From Vibrio fortis (lineage in GTDB: Bacteria; Pseudomonadota; Gammaproteobacteria; Enterobacterales; Vibrionaceae): DNA of 64,000 nucleotides. Under the pieces are notes generated by a model, which saw nothing but the letters and a program-made list of their open reading frames with translations, was not told the origin of the DNA and did no database searches. The stretch lies in assembly GCF_000695685.1 (NCBI RefSeq), contig NZ_JFFR01000002.1, positions 620,001 to 684,000 of the forward strand, read 5' to 3'. Shown piece after piece: positions 1 to 8,583 of the stretch; position 1 is the stretch's first letter; each line of letters opens with the position of its first letter. Made by a program: the position numbers and the translations under genes.

Positions 1-4
1 TCAT
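1..4 (-). CDS. Probable start codon of the gene downstream of the TRAP binding protein (partial)
   Basis: Only an ATG at the window edge is visible. A GGAG ribosome-binding sequence lies six bases before it (positions 11-14 on the plus strand). TRAP binding-protein genes are usually followed by the small and large membrane subunits, so this is probably the DctQ-type subunit. That identity is inference from context; no protein sequence can be read. Confidence 0.35.
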
Positions 5-113
5 TCCCTACTCCATGGAATTTGAAATGGCTCCGCTCAATGCAACAGCGGAGCTGTATTAGGGGCTCTTGGCGTTTCGTTATTATTTAAGGTGAAACTG
101 CAAAGAGGTTTTC

Positions 114-144
114 TTGGGCTTCTCGGTAGCTTAAGACTCGCCCA
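114..144 (-). other. Hairpin between the TRAP binding protein gene and the next gene
   Basis: Two alternative stems overlap here. The outer one pairs CTTGGGC (114-120) with GCCCAAG (138-144). The inner one pairs CGGTAGCTT with AAGCTACCG just inside and beyond it. On the minus strand no strong T-run follows, so this is more likely an intercistronic attenuator or 3'-protecting structure than a full terminator. Such a structure would let the abundant binding protein be made in excess over the membrane subunits. The role is inference. Confidence 0.45.
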
Positions 145-185
145 AGCTACCGATTTTTTGGATTGCGCTTTAATACGCAAACCTA

Positions 186-1280
186 TTACTGTGCTTGGCT
201 GTTTAGGTAAGCACGGTGTGAGATGTTTGACCATGGACGAACTTGCTCGATGTAAGCCGCTTGCGAAGCTTGAATCTCTTTCGCTGTTGCGTCTTTGTCA
301 GCATGCTCTTTCAATAGGCGGTCATTCGCTTCACGAAGTGCAGTCATTACTTCAACTGGGAAGTCTTTTACCTGAACATTTGGGTACTCAGACTGGATTG
401 AAGCCCAGTTCTTACCACTTTCGTGCTTAGATTGCGTGTACATGTCGTAAGCAGCAGTCTTCATCGCTACTTGTAGGATCGCTTTCAGGTCATCTGGTAG
501 CTTGTTCCAAGTACGCTTGTTGATTAGGAACTGAAGCTCTGTACCTGGCTCATGCCAACCTGTGTAGTAGTAAGGTGCGATTTTGTGGAAGCCCATACGT
601 AAATCAAGAGATGGACCTACCCACTCCAATGCATCAATCGTACGACGCTCTAGAGACGTGTATAGCTCGCCCGGTGCGATGTTTGTAGGCTTAGCACCTA
701 GCTCTGCTAAGATTTCACCAGCGAAGCCTGGGATACGCATTTTAAGACCTTGTAGATCTTCTACTGAGTTGATCTCTTTCTGGAACCAACCACCCATCTG
801 AGTATCTGTGTTACCACCTGGGAACGAAAGTAGGTTATGTGGAGAGTAAACCTTCTCCATCAGCTCCATACCGCCACCGTAGTAGAACCAAGCGTACTGC
901 TCTGTTGGTAGCATACCGAAAGGCATCGAAGTGAAGTAAAGCGTGTTTGGCACCTTACCCTTCCAGTAATACGATGCAGAGTGACCCATATCGTACTGAC
1001 CAGATTTCACCATATCGAATACACCTAGTGGTGCTTTGTGTTTATTCGCAGAGTCGATACGAATTTGTAGACGACCGTTCGACATCTCTTCAGCCATCTT
1101 GGCCATGTTCTTAGTGGTGTCACCGAAAATTGGGAAGTTTGGTCCCCAAGTTTCCGCCAGTTTCAAACGATAGACCTTGTCAGCAGCTGTCGCGCCTGTA
1201 GCAACCATTGCTAAACAAGCTGTCGCGGTAACCGCTACGTTTTTAAACACTCGAGTGAGGGAGTTAGAAATAAGACTCAT
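186..1280 (-). CDS. TRAP transporter solute-binding protein (DctP/TakP type)
   Basis: Periplasmic binding component of a tripartite ATP-independent periplasmic transporter, which captures organic acids for uptake driven by an ion gradient. The protein is 364 residues. It has a signal peptide ending near ATGATAADK and a mature region of the DctP fold with a GGNTDTQMGGWF segment, the type seen in 2-oxoacid (TakP) and related binding proteins of COG4663. I chose the ATG at 1280 because AAAGGACG precedes it by a few bases; an upstream in-frame ATG at 1334 has no ribosome site and would precede a poor signal peptide. The membrane subunits should lie off the left edge. Substrate is uncertain; 2-oxoacid or another carboxylate is the best guess from family resemblance. 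Confidence 0.88.
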   Translation of the reverse strand: MSLISNSLTRVFKNVAVTATACLAMVATGATAADKVYRLKLAETWGPNFPIFGDTTKNMAKMAEEMSNGRLQIRIDSANKHKAPLGVFDMVKSGQYDMGHSASYYWKGKVPNTLYFTSMPFGMLPTEQYAWFYYGGGMELMEKVYSPHNLLSFPGGNTDTQMGGWFQKEINSVEDLQGLKMRIPGFAGEILAELGAKPTNIAPGELYTSLERRTIDALEWVGPSLDLRMGFHKIAPYYYTGWHEPGTELQFLINKRTWNKLPDDLKAILQVAMKTAAYDMYTQSKHESGKNWASIQSEYPNVQVKDFPVEVMTALREANDRLLKEHADKDATAKEIQASQAAYIEQVRPWSNISHRAYLNSQAQ

Positions 1281-1675
1281 GTTCACGTCCTTTGTTGGGT
1301 TCAATACTCTTTCTATGAGTACTTTATGATTCAACCAAAGAATGCATCGACATCTGTTAATAAGAAATGGGAATGAGCACGCAGGCTACGCAGCCAATAA
1401 ATTCAGTATTAGACCAAAGAACTAAGTAGTAGTACGTAGGACTTTTACCCAAACAACGAAAATTAAAGAGATAGAGAAGCGATAAACGGGAGATCGCAAT
1501 GAAAAGTTCGTACGTAGTAATCTACGGCTAAAGTTAACAACATTTTACGAGAACGTGACAGACGTCGTGTAGAGTGCCAAGTGATTATGAACATAAGCAC
1601 TTATAAAATATTAAAAAAGTCTTTGTAGGTTGGATGTGCTCAGGAGCAGTAGAGAGTTTGGCAGGCGCTAGATGT
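1281..1675. other. Promoter region of the TRAP binding protein; no gene seen
   Basis: About 395 bases without a credible ORF. It holds the upstream region of the TRAP gene on the minus strand. Two copies of TACGTAG (1433-1439 and 1511-1517) occur about 78 bases apart. The second lies against a small dyad, CGTAG-TAAT-CTACG (1513-1526). These could be operator half-sites for a local regulator, but I do not recognise the motif. Confidence 0.4.
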
Positions 1676-1702
1676 AAAAAAGCCTCGATAAGATCGAGGC
1701 TT
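1676..1702 (-). terminator. Rho-independent terminator of the winged-helix-like gene
   Basis: Perfect 8-bp stem GCCTCGAT / ATCGAGGC with a three-base loop (1682-1700). On the minus strand it is followed by six T residues. It lies about 30 bases beyond the stop codon of the 130-residue gene. Confidence 0.88.
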
Positions 1703-1734
1703 AAAACTTAGAAAGCGAATTAATTCCAAAGGAA

Positions 1735-2127
1735 TTAGATAGCTTTGTAGACAACCTTGTTACCTGCAAGCTGTTCTTTCGCTACTAGGTTTTCTTCAAG
1801 AAGTTTTTTCAATGCGCCTGTTGCCCATGAACCAGCTTTCGCATCTTCTTGACCAGCCGCTAGGCCGATACCTTTAGGGTTGATGCCGTCGGCATTGCTA
1901 GCAACGATGTCTAGAACTTGTTGCTGTTTAGGAGTCAGTGATACAGACGCCGCTTTTGGTGCTGCTACTGTTTTCTCTACCGCTGGTTTTGCTGCTACAG
2001 TTTTTTCTGCTACAACTTTCTCTGCGACAGGCTTTGCTGTTTTTGGCGTTGCTTCTACTTTTGCTACAGCCGCTTTAATGCGCTTTTGCAGCTTCGCCTG
2101 CACCTTACGCTTATGAGCAAGTCTCAT
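1735..2127 (-). CDS. Ala/Lys/Val-rich protein with C-terminal winged-helix-like domain
   Basis: 130 residues in two parts. Residues 1-60 are basic and low-complexity, with imperfect repeats of the type VAEKTVAAKPA rich in Ala, Lys and Val, like histone H1-type tails. Residues 63-130 look like a compact MarR/helix-turn-helix fold (SLTPKQQQVLDIV..., then GSWATGALKKLLEENLV), a type usually annotated in vibrios as a MarR-family or hypothetical protein. This layout would fit a nucleoid-associated or DNA-binding protein. It is monocistronic with its own terminator. The fold assignment is by eye and the function unknown. Confidence 0.75.
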   Translation of the reverse strand: MRLAHKRKVQAKLQKRIKAAVAKVEATPKTAKPVAEKVVAEKTVAAKPAVEKTVAAPKAASVSLTPKQQQVLDIVASNADGINPKGIGLAAGQEDAKAGSWATGALKKLLEENLVAKEQLAGNKVVYKAI

Positions 2128-2348
2128 TGAATATTTCTCCAGTTCACTGCTCTAACTCGCAGTGGTGAAAATTTGAAGCGCGATTTATACCAAAAAACGG
2201 GAGCTATTTGTAGAGTGGAGCGTCGAAAGTCGACGAAAAATAACGATATTGTCTATCAACGTCTATTATTTAGACAGGGCATTATTAATTTGAGGTCATA
2301 TCTACTGGTTATCCATCCAGACCCAAAATATGAAACTTGGTGAACCCT

Positions 2349-3107
2349 ATGGAAACACGTCATATTGCAAACTTTTCACTACCTAAATTCAAAAGTACAT
2401 ATCGTTATGTCGCTGTGATCTTGGGCTTCGTTTGCTTATTGGTTGCCCTCTATTATGACGCCCCTCGCCTACTTTTTGTTGGCTCTTTTTTGGTTATTGT
2501 TTTACTTGTCGCTGGCTACTACTTGATGCTGCGTAGCAGAGTCCTGTTTACGCTAACGCCAACTCATTTTCAGCAACACTTCTATAAAGGTGGCTGGGTA
2601 CTGAAATGGTCAAACATAGAAAAGATTGGCTTATGCACTTATCAACAAGATGGATGGCATCAACCTCTTCCTTGGATTGGTATCAAAATTCGAGACTACG
2701 CCCCTTACCTTGACTCCATCTGTCCTAAGATCACAACTGAACTGCTACTAAACCAACGCGCACTACTCTACCTTGGGGCTAAGCAGGCGGGACATGAATC
2801 TAAGTTTGAAGACATCGTTTTGGACTCATCACAATTCAACGGCAAGATGCGTTTTAGCGACGATAACAGTGATATTTTTATCGACCAAGACGCGCTTAAT
2901 GCTTCAAAGGCACAGGCCCTAACAAAAGAGAAAGACAAGCGTTGGCAATATTCAGGCTTACAAGCGATGCTGGCAAACCGGATGCGTTATCAGCGTGGCT
3001 ATCATGGCTACGATATCTTTATATCCACCAATGACTTAAAAATGACTGGGGAAGAATTTGTGGGACTTGCTCGACGTTACCTTGCAGCAGCGGAACGTGA
3101 GCAATAA
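2349..3107 (+). CDS. DUF2982 family membrane protein
   Basis: About 252 residues from the ATG at 2349. The longer reading frame starts at a TTG at 2337, but the ATG has a GGTG sequence at suitable spacing. Two adjacent hydrophobic segments (near residues 22-40 and 43-62) form a membrane hairpin, followed by a soluble cytoplasmic-type domain of about 185 residues. I recall the sequence as DUF2982, a family of gammaproteobacterial proteins of unknown function. The gene converges with the gloC-like gene. No functional residues can be assigned. Confidence 0.72.
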   Translation: METRHIANFSLPKFKSTYRYVAVILGFVCLLVALYYDAPRLLFVGSFLVIVLLVAGYYLMLRSRVLFTLTPTHFQQHFYKGGWVLKWSNIEKIGLCTYQQDGWHQPLPWIGIKIRDYAPYLDSICPKITTELLLNQRALLYLGAKQAGHESKFEDIVLDSSQFNGKMRFSDDNSDIFIDQDALNASKAQALTKEKDKRWQYSGLQAMLANRMRYQRGYHGYDIFISTNDLKMTGEEFVGLARRYLAAAEREQ

Positions 3108-3134
3108 ACAGCTCTTGAGCGAGCTGCTTATTTA
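3108..3134. terminator. Weak bidirectional terminator between DUF2982 and gloC-like genes
   Basis: A 6-bp stem CAGCTC / GAGCTG (3109-3126) lies between two convergent genes, with short T/A-rich runs on both sides. The stem is short, so termination may be inefficient. Confidence 0.42.
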
Positions 3135-3160
3135 GATAGGAAGTAAGTTAAACCGCTCGT

Positions 3161-3820
3161 TTAGTAAAGTGGCATTTCATCAGCAACGAACGGGTTAGAT
3201 GCACGCTCACGACCAAATGTCGATTCAGGGCCATGACCCGGTACAAACGTCACATCGCGACCTAGGGGCCAAAGCTTAGTCTTAATAGACGAGATTAGCG
3301 TGTTGAAGTCACCTTGAGGGAAGTCTGTACGACCAATCGCACCGTTGAACAGCACATCACCAACAAACGCCATACGCGCTTCTTCGCTAAATAGCACAAC
3401 GTGACCTGGGGTGTGGCCTGGCGTGTGGATAACGTCGATCACTTGATTACCAAATGTCACCTTATCCCCTTCATCTAGCCATGCATTAGGTTCAAATGCT
3501 TTACACAGAGGGAAACCAAACATTTGGCTTTGGTTCTCTAGGCCTTGAAGCCAAAAGTTATCCGCTTTATGCGGACCGACAATCTCAACATTTAAGATCT
3601 CTGCCAGTGGAACTGTGCCACCTACGTGATCCAAGTGACCGTGAGTCAGCACCAAATTCACCACTTTTACGCCCAACTCTTCAATGATTGCTGCTAGCTG
3701 TGCAACGTCACCGCCTGGATCAACAACAATGCCTTCCATGGTTTCATCACACCACACAATCGAACAGTTTTGAGAGAAAGAGGTAACCGGTACAACTTGA
3801 TACTTAAGAGACATATACAA
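3161..3820 (-). CDS. gloC: Metallo-beta-lactamase-fold hydrolase, GloC/YcbL type (glyoxalase II-like)
   Basis: Cytoplasmic metal-dependent hydrolase of 219 residues, the single-domain type II glyoxalase group, which hydrolyses S-D-lactoylglutathione in methylglyoxal detoxification. The metal motif THGHLDHVGG is at about residues 59-68; later ligands are in HTPGHTPG, FVGDVLF and FVPGHGPES. Length matches E. coli YcbL (about 215). It follows mepK and ldtD in the same order as E. coli ycbB-ycbK-ycbL. An ATG two codons downstream is an alternative start. Substrate is inferred from the E. coli homologue. Confidence 0.85.
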   Translation of the reverse strand: MYMSLKYQVVPVTSFSQNCSIVWCDETMEGIVVDPGGDVAQLAAIIEELGVKVVNLVLTHGHLDHVGGTVPLAEILNVEIVGPHKADNFWLQGLENQSQMFGFPLCKAFEPNAWLDEGDKVTFGNQVIDVIHTPGHTPGHVVLFSEEARMAFVGDVLFNGAIGRTDFPQGDFNTLISSIKTKLWPLGRDVTFVPGHGPESTFGRERASNPFVADEMPLY

Positions 3821-3952
3821 ACCTTAGAAAGCAAACTTAATAATGGCTAATTTAGCGTTCCATTACATAATCTGGCGCAAACTATGACATTGGATGTCTA
3901 TTTTGACAAGTTTTGAACTTGGTACAACAGAACGCATTAAGCCGAGGTTTAC

Positions 3953-4501
3953 TTACCAGCTGCGCACAGGACCAGTATCAATGTGAATGAAATTACTACG
4001 AGCGTAATAACCTACACCACCCGCTTTCAAACTTTTGGCAACGTCACGCAGCTCTTTTAGGTTTACGCCATCAATACGGAAATCGATCGCTTTACCCAAC
4101 ATGTGATAGCTCTTTTTCGCCACACCGCTTGAGTTTGATCGAAGCGCTTCGTTAGTCGCTGGAGAGCGGTAGCCAGAGATGATCTGTACTTCTTTTTGAA
4201 TACCAAGGATATTTTGGATCTGAGTGATTTGGTCAAACAGATTCTTGTCCATTGGGTGAATTTCATTACGACGGAAATCGCGACACAACTTGCTCAAACG
4301 CGCCATTTCATCACCAACGTAATTCTTACCATCGAAGTAGCAGCTTTCCAATCGTTCACCGGTATGAAGATTATTCATGCTAATGACTCTAGGCTGGTCT
4401 GGGTACGAAGCAAACGCGATTGAAGGTGTGAGAGAAGCCGCGACCACAGAGCCACCAGCAAGAGTGAGAAACTGACGGCGAGAGAATACATTTTGAGACA
4501 T
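3953..4501 (-). CDS. mepK: Murein endopeptidase, peptidase M15 family (MepK/YcbK type)
   Basis: Predicted periplasmic zinc peptidase that cleaves peptidoglycan cross-links; E. coli MepK prefers 3-3 (LD) cross-links made by LD-transpeptidases. The protein is 182 residues from the ATG at 4501. A twin-arginine signal (SRRQFLTLAGG) lies at the N-terminus, which decides the start over a longer frame. The M15/YcbK core shows SGYRSPATNEALR, the zinc ligands in SYHMLGKAIDFR, and a final HIDTGPVR. It sits between ldtD and gloC, the enterobacterial order, so synthesis and removal of 3-3 cross-links are encoded together. Confidence 0.87.
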   Translation of the reverse strand: MSQNVFSRRQFLTLAGGSVVAASLTPSIAFASYPDQPRVISMNNLHTGERLESCYFDGKNYVGDEMARLSKLCRDFRRNEIHPMDKNLFDQITQIQNILGIQKEVQIISGYRSPATNEALRSNSSGVAKKSYHMLGKAIDFRIDGVNLKELRDVAKSLKAGGVGYYARSNFIHIDTGPVRSW

Positions 4502-4674
4502 ACAGCAAAAAATCCCATTAAATCGAACAAAAAACGCACGATACATAATGGGTATAGCGACGTCAATGAGCAAAATTTGCTCAAAGACGTTATTTCTGAT
4601 GCCTTAAAACTCTTAGTTATTGATAGGCATTATAATTTCATCAATAAAGTTTTGTTTGTAAATTTTGGTCAAGA

Positions 4675-6219
4675 TCACCCTTCTCCGCCTTCCTTATCGT
4701 ACTGGTAGACATCACCGCGATATTGGATCCCTTCCTCTTCAAACAGAACGGTTTGATAAATAATATGCACCGGGATTCGCTTTTTGAGCCTAACTTTAGT
4801 GTTCGGGCCTAGCGAACCATCTTGTTGTGGTGCCTTTCTAACTTTAGTTGCAAACAACAACTCTGCCAGCTCTTCAGCATGCTCTACGCGAATACACCCA
4901 GAGCTGTAGGCACGGAAGTCGTCATTGAATAAACCTTTACTCGGCGTGTCATGCAAATAGATGGCGCGGTTATTTGGCGTATTGAACTTATACAAGCCCA
5001 ATGCGTTACGTGAGCCTGCTTCTTGTCTCATGCGATAAGGGAAGGAGTTAAAATTAATGCTCTGCCAATCGATGAGCTCAGGATCTATGGTTTCCATCGT
5101 TCTCCAGCCATCAATCACTCGGAAATTGTTACTCGTTAAGTAACTCTCATCTTCTCGTACCTTAGGCAAAATATCTTTAACCATGATCTTCCACGGTACA
5201 TTCCAAGTTGGATTGAGAATCACAGAGTCGAGATTGATCTCTAATAATGGAGTCTTACGTGACTTCCTACCCACAACAACCTTAGATTCAAAGACCTCTT
5301 TGCCGCCCTCCCAATACTTCATTTCAAAGCTAGGCACGTTAACCACAATCAGAGAGTCTTTGTCTTTCGGCCACAGGCGCGCGCGCTCCGCATTCAATGC
5401 AATCGCTCGCAAGCGATCGTCAAATGGCATGTTGATCCACTTCATCGTATCGGGGCCTATGATCCCATCCGATTTTATTCCGTGGATCTTCTGGAAGGAT
5501 TTAACAGCGATCTCTAGCTCAAGATCGAAAATCGGAATATTTGGGTCTACGTGAGAGATATCGACACCCACCAAAGCCATTCTCTCTAATAAGATTGGCT
5601 TTTGTGTGATCTCATCTTCAAACCGTTTAAGGCCGATTTGATCGTACAGAGGGACTGTCTCATCCATCGCTTGAGACAATACTGCATAAGACTCTTTAAA
5701 CTGATCGAAATTGCCCACAGGTGGCGCATAGGAAAGCACCAATTCCAACAGATAGCCGTTATCAATGCTGTCCCGTAGGCGTTCTATGGTCTCTGGGGCG
5801 GGTTCAGGTAACCTATCTTGCAATTTCTCTGAGAAATACCACTCTTTACCAATCAGCGGCGCATTCTCTACATAGCTCAAATAGTGAAGAAGTGCGTCTG
5901 TGGTGAGGATATCCACTTTGTCCCATTCACCTGACGCTTTGTATTGTTCGATTTGCTTAAATTGCTCACTGAAAAGAGGCGCAAACTGAGCCTTATCAAT
6001 GAGTGATAATTGGAATTCAAAAGCGCTAGATGCTGCTGGTGAGGCCCAAACAACAGGGTAAGAGGTCTCTTGATAGACACGTTGGGTTAACTCTGGATAC
6101 AGGAGCGAAAATGACAGGTCAGAGCCTGGCTCGACATCCTGTCTGATCTGATGACTGGCGGAGCCCCACGAGTGCGTGGAGACCACCAGTAATATGGCGA
6201 ATATATACTTCACTAACAT
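4675..6219 (-). CDS. ldtD: L,D-transpeptidase (YcbB/LdtD type)
   Basis: Periplasmic L,D-transpeptidase that forms 3-3 cross-links in peptidoglycan. The protein is 514 residues from the ATG at 6219, which has GGAG six bases upstream. It has an N-terminal signal sequence, a scaffold region, a peptidoglycan-binding domain (LEIAVKSFQKIHGIKSDGIIGPDT) and a C-terminal YkuD catalytic domain with the His in IYLHDTPSK and the active-site Cys in YSSGCIRVEHAEEL. Length is shorter than E. coli LdtD (about 615). It leads the ldtD-mepK-gloC group. LD-transpeptidases of this class give beta-lactam resistance in some settings when overproduced. Confidence 0.9.
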   Translation of the reverse strand: MLVKYIFAILLVVSTHSWGSASHQIRQDVEPGSDLSFSLLYPELTQRVYQETSYPVVWASPAASSAFEFQLSLIDKAQFAPLFSEQFKQIEQYKASGEWDKVDILTTDALLHYLSYVENAPLIGKEWYFSEKLQDRLPEPAPETIERLRDSIDNGYLLELVLSYAPPVGNFDQFKESYAVLSQAMDETVPLYDQIGLKRFEDEITQKPILLERMALVGVDISHVDPNIPIFDLELEIAVKSFQKIHGIKSDGIIGPDTMKWINMPFDDRLRAIALNAERARLWPKDKDSLIVVNVPSFEMKYWEGGKEVFESKVVVGRKSRKTPLLEINLDSVILNPTWNVPWKIMVKDILPKVREDESYLTSNNFRVIDGWRTMETIDPELIDWQSINFNSFPYRMRQEAGSRNALGLYKFNTPNNRAIYLHDTPSKGLFNDDFRAYSSGCIRVEHAEELAELLFATKVRKAPQQDGSLGPNTKVRLKKRIPVHIIYQTVLFEEEGIQYRGDVYQYDKEGGEG

Positions 6220-6301
6220 GCGATGCTCCTGGGGCCAAATCATCTTTTAAGTATGGCAAAGAAATGGAGCAAGCATGTTATTTTTTAACGGATTTTAAGC
6301 A

Positions 6302-7399
6302 TCAAGTTGCACTCCAGTGGTTATCCCATTGAATACCCGATTGAAGTGTTGACTTGTCGTGTGGTTTGGACTGACTGATCACACCACCAGCACCTGAACT
6401 CAACCGAAATTCATCTGCAAGTAGTACCACACCAGAAGCGTCGGCAAGGTACGAGAGCTCAACAAGCTCACGCGTCTCTTTCGACCAGATTCCGTAGCAA
6501 TTACCTCGCGGAGACGTCGCTAGTATCCATTCATCAGATGCCGCAATACTCGCAATATAGTGGTTAAACCTCGCCCACTGCTCAGGCTCCGCATTCAAGC
6601 TAATAAACTCACCGCCTTTGGTATGCATAGCCAGCAGAGATGGGTACTCGTCCGGTTCACCACGGTATTGCTGTCCGCATAGAACCGTCTCTGCGCCATC
6701 ATGCGCAAGATGTCGAATACTCAACTTCTTATCAGGCAATCCAACTTGGTCGATAACCTGCCCCGTAGCAGAAAGGTAAGTGAGGCTTGGTTTCATGGTA
6801 TCGAGGTTTTTCGGTGTTCGTCCATCTGTGTGTACACCACCAACACCAATCGCCAAATCACCACTCGGCATGATGATCACTTCATGAGGGCCAATGCCAA
6901 AACCAGTAAACTCTTCAACTTTGGCGTAGTTTTGCTCTACGTCGTAAACGCCAATCACCCCTTCACTGGTATCACTCTTACCTTCGGTCGCATATAGGTA
7001 ACGACCATCTAGCGAGTAAACGCCATGTCCATAAAAGTGGCGATTATTGCCTTTAACCGTCATTTTCAACTGTTGCCCAGTCATGTAGTCAAACACGACA
7101 AAGAAGTTACCCGGACGACGAGCAAATACAACGGCGTGATTTTGCTTTGGACTTATTGCAACGCCATGCCCGCGCTCTGGGATCGGCAACTGGCTAATTG
7201 GTTGGCCGAATTTATTAGCAACCACTGCTGAGAAGCGATCTCTGCCGTTCAGTGCACAGCCAATCAGTTTAGGCGAACCATCTGTTACTTGATTCGATTG
7301 ATTGGAAGCACAACCAAACGGCAATACTGGAACAGCAGCACAACCTAGTGCCGCCTTCAACAGGTTTCTACGTGTAGAATCAGTCACCATCAGTTGCAT
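6302..7399 (-). CDS. DUF1513 protein, Tat-exported lipoprotein of an iron-associated locus
   Basis: 365 residues. The N-terminus combines a twin-arginine-like motif (TRRNLLKAALG) with a lipobox-like FGC (Cys30). The rest resembles a beta-propeller of the DUF1513 family, with repeated segments such as GHGVAISPKQ, GHGVYSLDGRYLYA and GPHEVIIMPSG that could carry His ligands. It overlaps the end of the upstream imelysin-like gene by 20 bases in another frame, so the two are translationally coupled. DUF1513 genes are typically found with imelysins and di-heme oxidoreductases in iron-regulated operons. The biochemical role is unknown; ATG codons at 7399 and 7390 are both possible starts. Confidence 0.8.
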   Translation of the reverse strand: MQLMVTDSTRRNLLKAALGCAAVPVLPFGCASNQSNQVTDGSPKLIGCALNGRDRFSAVVANKFGQPISQLPIPERGHGVAISPKQNHAVVFARRPGNFFVVFDYMTGQQLKMTVKGNNRHFYGHGVYSLDGRYLYATEGKSDTSEGVIGVYDVEQNYAKVEEFTGFGIGPHEVIIMPSGDLAIGVGGVHTDGRTPKNLDTMKPSLTYLSATGQVIDQVGLPDKKLSIRHLAHDGAETVLCGQQYRGEPDEYPSLLAMHTKGGEFISLNAEPEQWARFNHYIASIAASDEWILATSPRGNCYGIWSKETRELVELSYLADASGVVLLADEFRLSSGAGGVISQSKPHDKSTLQSGIQWDNHWSAT

Positions 7400-8456
7400 T
7401 AAACCCTATTACCACACCAAGCTCGATTGCCACCTCTTCGTGAATCAGGTACTTCAGCTGTTCTAGTTTGTTGTATTGAGACAACACAAGACGATAGCCT
7501 TCTTTGCTTTGCAACAACTCAAACAAGCTATCTTGCTCTGGCCAAGTTTCAATGGTCTGTTCAAACTGAGCGAAAACACGGTCTGCAAGGTCTTGATGTC
7601 CCTGCTCTCGTAGAATTGCATCTAAACCTTTACCATCTGCCAAATACAGCGCCTCTAGTGCAACAACATTCGCTTTTAGTTGAGCCAATGAGGTTTGCGC
7701 GCGCCATGATTCAGAAAAGTATGGTCGTGGCTTGCCGATTTTAGCCAATGGACGGCTCAACTTCTTCATGCTGTAGTCGAGTTGATTCGTCATAAGTGCA
7801 ATGTATTCTGATTCCCATTGCTTCTCATCAAGAGACGTCCACGGGTTAACCTGCCAAGCCGAAGCAATAGCCGAAGATTTCACAGCTAGGTTCTGCGCAA
7901 TCGCTGTAACGCTCTGACAGCCAGACGCCTTGTCAGCTAATAGAGGAGAAGCATTATCGTAGAAAGACCACTCAAGTGCACCGAGCCCTTGGACTGTCAC
8001 ACTCTGCATAGCGATATCTTGCTGTGTCCAACGCTTGTTTTGCTGGTTAAGCTGACTCATTTTCAGCCCAGTGGTGTTCTTTTTATCTGGCCAGAACTGT
8101 ACATTCCAGCTCTCTTCAAGCGCTTTTGCAGGGCCACGCTCCTGCCCTTGCAACGCCATCCAAGCCGTCATAGTTTGTTGCCATTCCGACTTTAGCTGAT
8201 CTAATGTCACTGCATCGCTTTGGCAATAAGATTCAACCGCCGCTTCTAGCTCAGACGCTTGCTTCGCGAAATTTACCGCTGAATTGAATTCAGTCAGATA
8301 AACATTTGTGCTTAGGTGTTGAGTCGTATCGGCAGAGTAACCAAGGTTTGCCTCTTGCGAAACGTTAGATTCACCTGAAGATTGACACCCCGCGACAACC
8401 AGAGCTGAAAGCGGAAGAGCCCACAATTTATTTTTCATGAATTGTTGATTTTTCAT
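7380..8456 (-). CDS. Imelysin-like lipoprotein (peptidase M75 family, variant motif)
   Basis: 358-residue predicted lipoprotein with lipobox VVAGC (Cys24), then an all-helical imelysin-type domain. ATG at 8456 has AGG at good spacing. Imelysins carry a GxHxxE motif thought to bind metal; here the matching place reads GLGALEW, so the His is replaced while the Glu remains. It lies between the di-heme protein and the DUF1513 protein in a four-gene operon headed by a canonical imelysin. It may be a partner that has lost, or changed, its metal site. Family assignment rests on context and overall pattern. Confidence 0.78.
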   Translation of the reverse strand: MKNQQFMKNKLWALPLSALVVAGCQSSGESNVSQEANLGYSADTTQHLSTNVYLTEFNSAVNFAKQASELEAAVESYCQSDAVTLDQLKSEWQQTMTAWMALQGQERGPAKALEESWNVQFWPDKKNTTGLKMSQLNQQNKRWTQQDIAMQSVTVQGLGALEWSFYDNASPLLADKASGCQSVTAIAQNLAVKSSAIASAWQVNPWTSLDEKQWESEYIALMTNQLDYSMKKLSRPLAKIGKPRPYFSESWRAQTSLAQLKANVVALEALYLADGKGLDAILREQGHQDLADRVFAQFEQTIETWPEQDSLFELLQSKEGYRLVLSQYNKLEQLKYLIHEEVAIELGVVIGFNATDGD

Positions 8457-8583
8457 GTTGTTACCTAGTGTTGAGCATTGTTGCGCATTTGATTATAGAT
8501 TTACTTAGCGCATAGCAAAGAAAATTCACAAGGCATATTAAGCATTGTGAATTTCCGATAAAGATATAGAGCCTGAACGTCGA

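Noticed and set aside
92..430. Plus-strand frame over the 3' end of the TRAP gene
   Set aside because: It overlaps the well-supported minus-strand gene and has no ribosome site.
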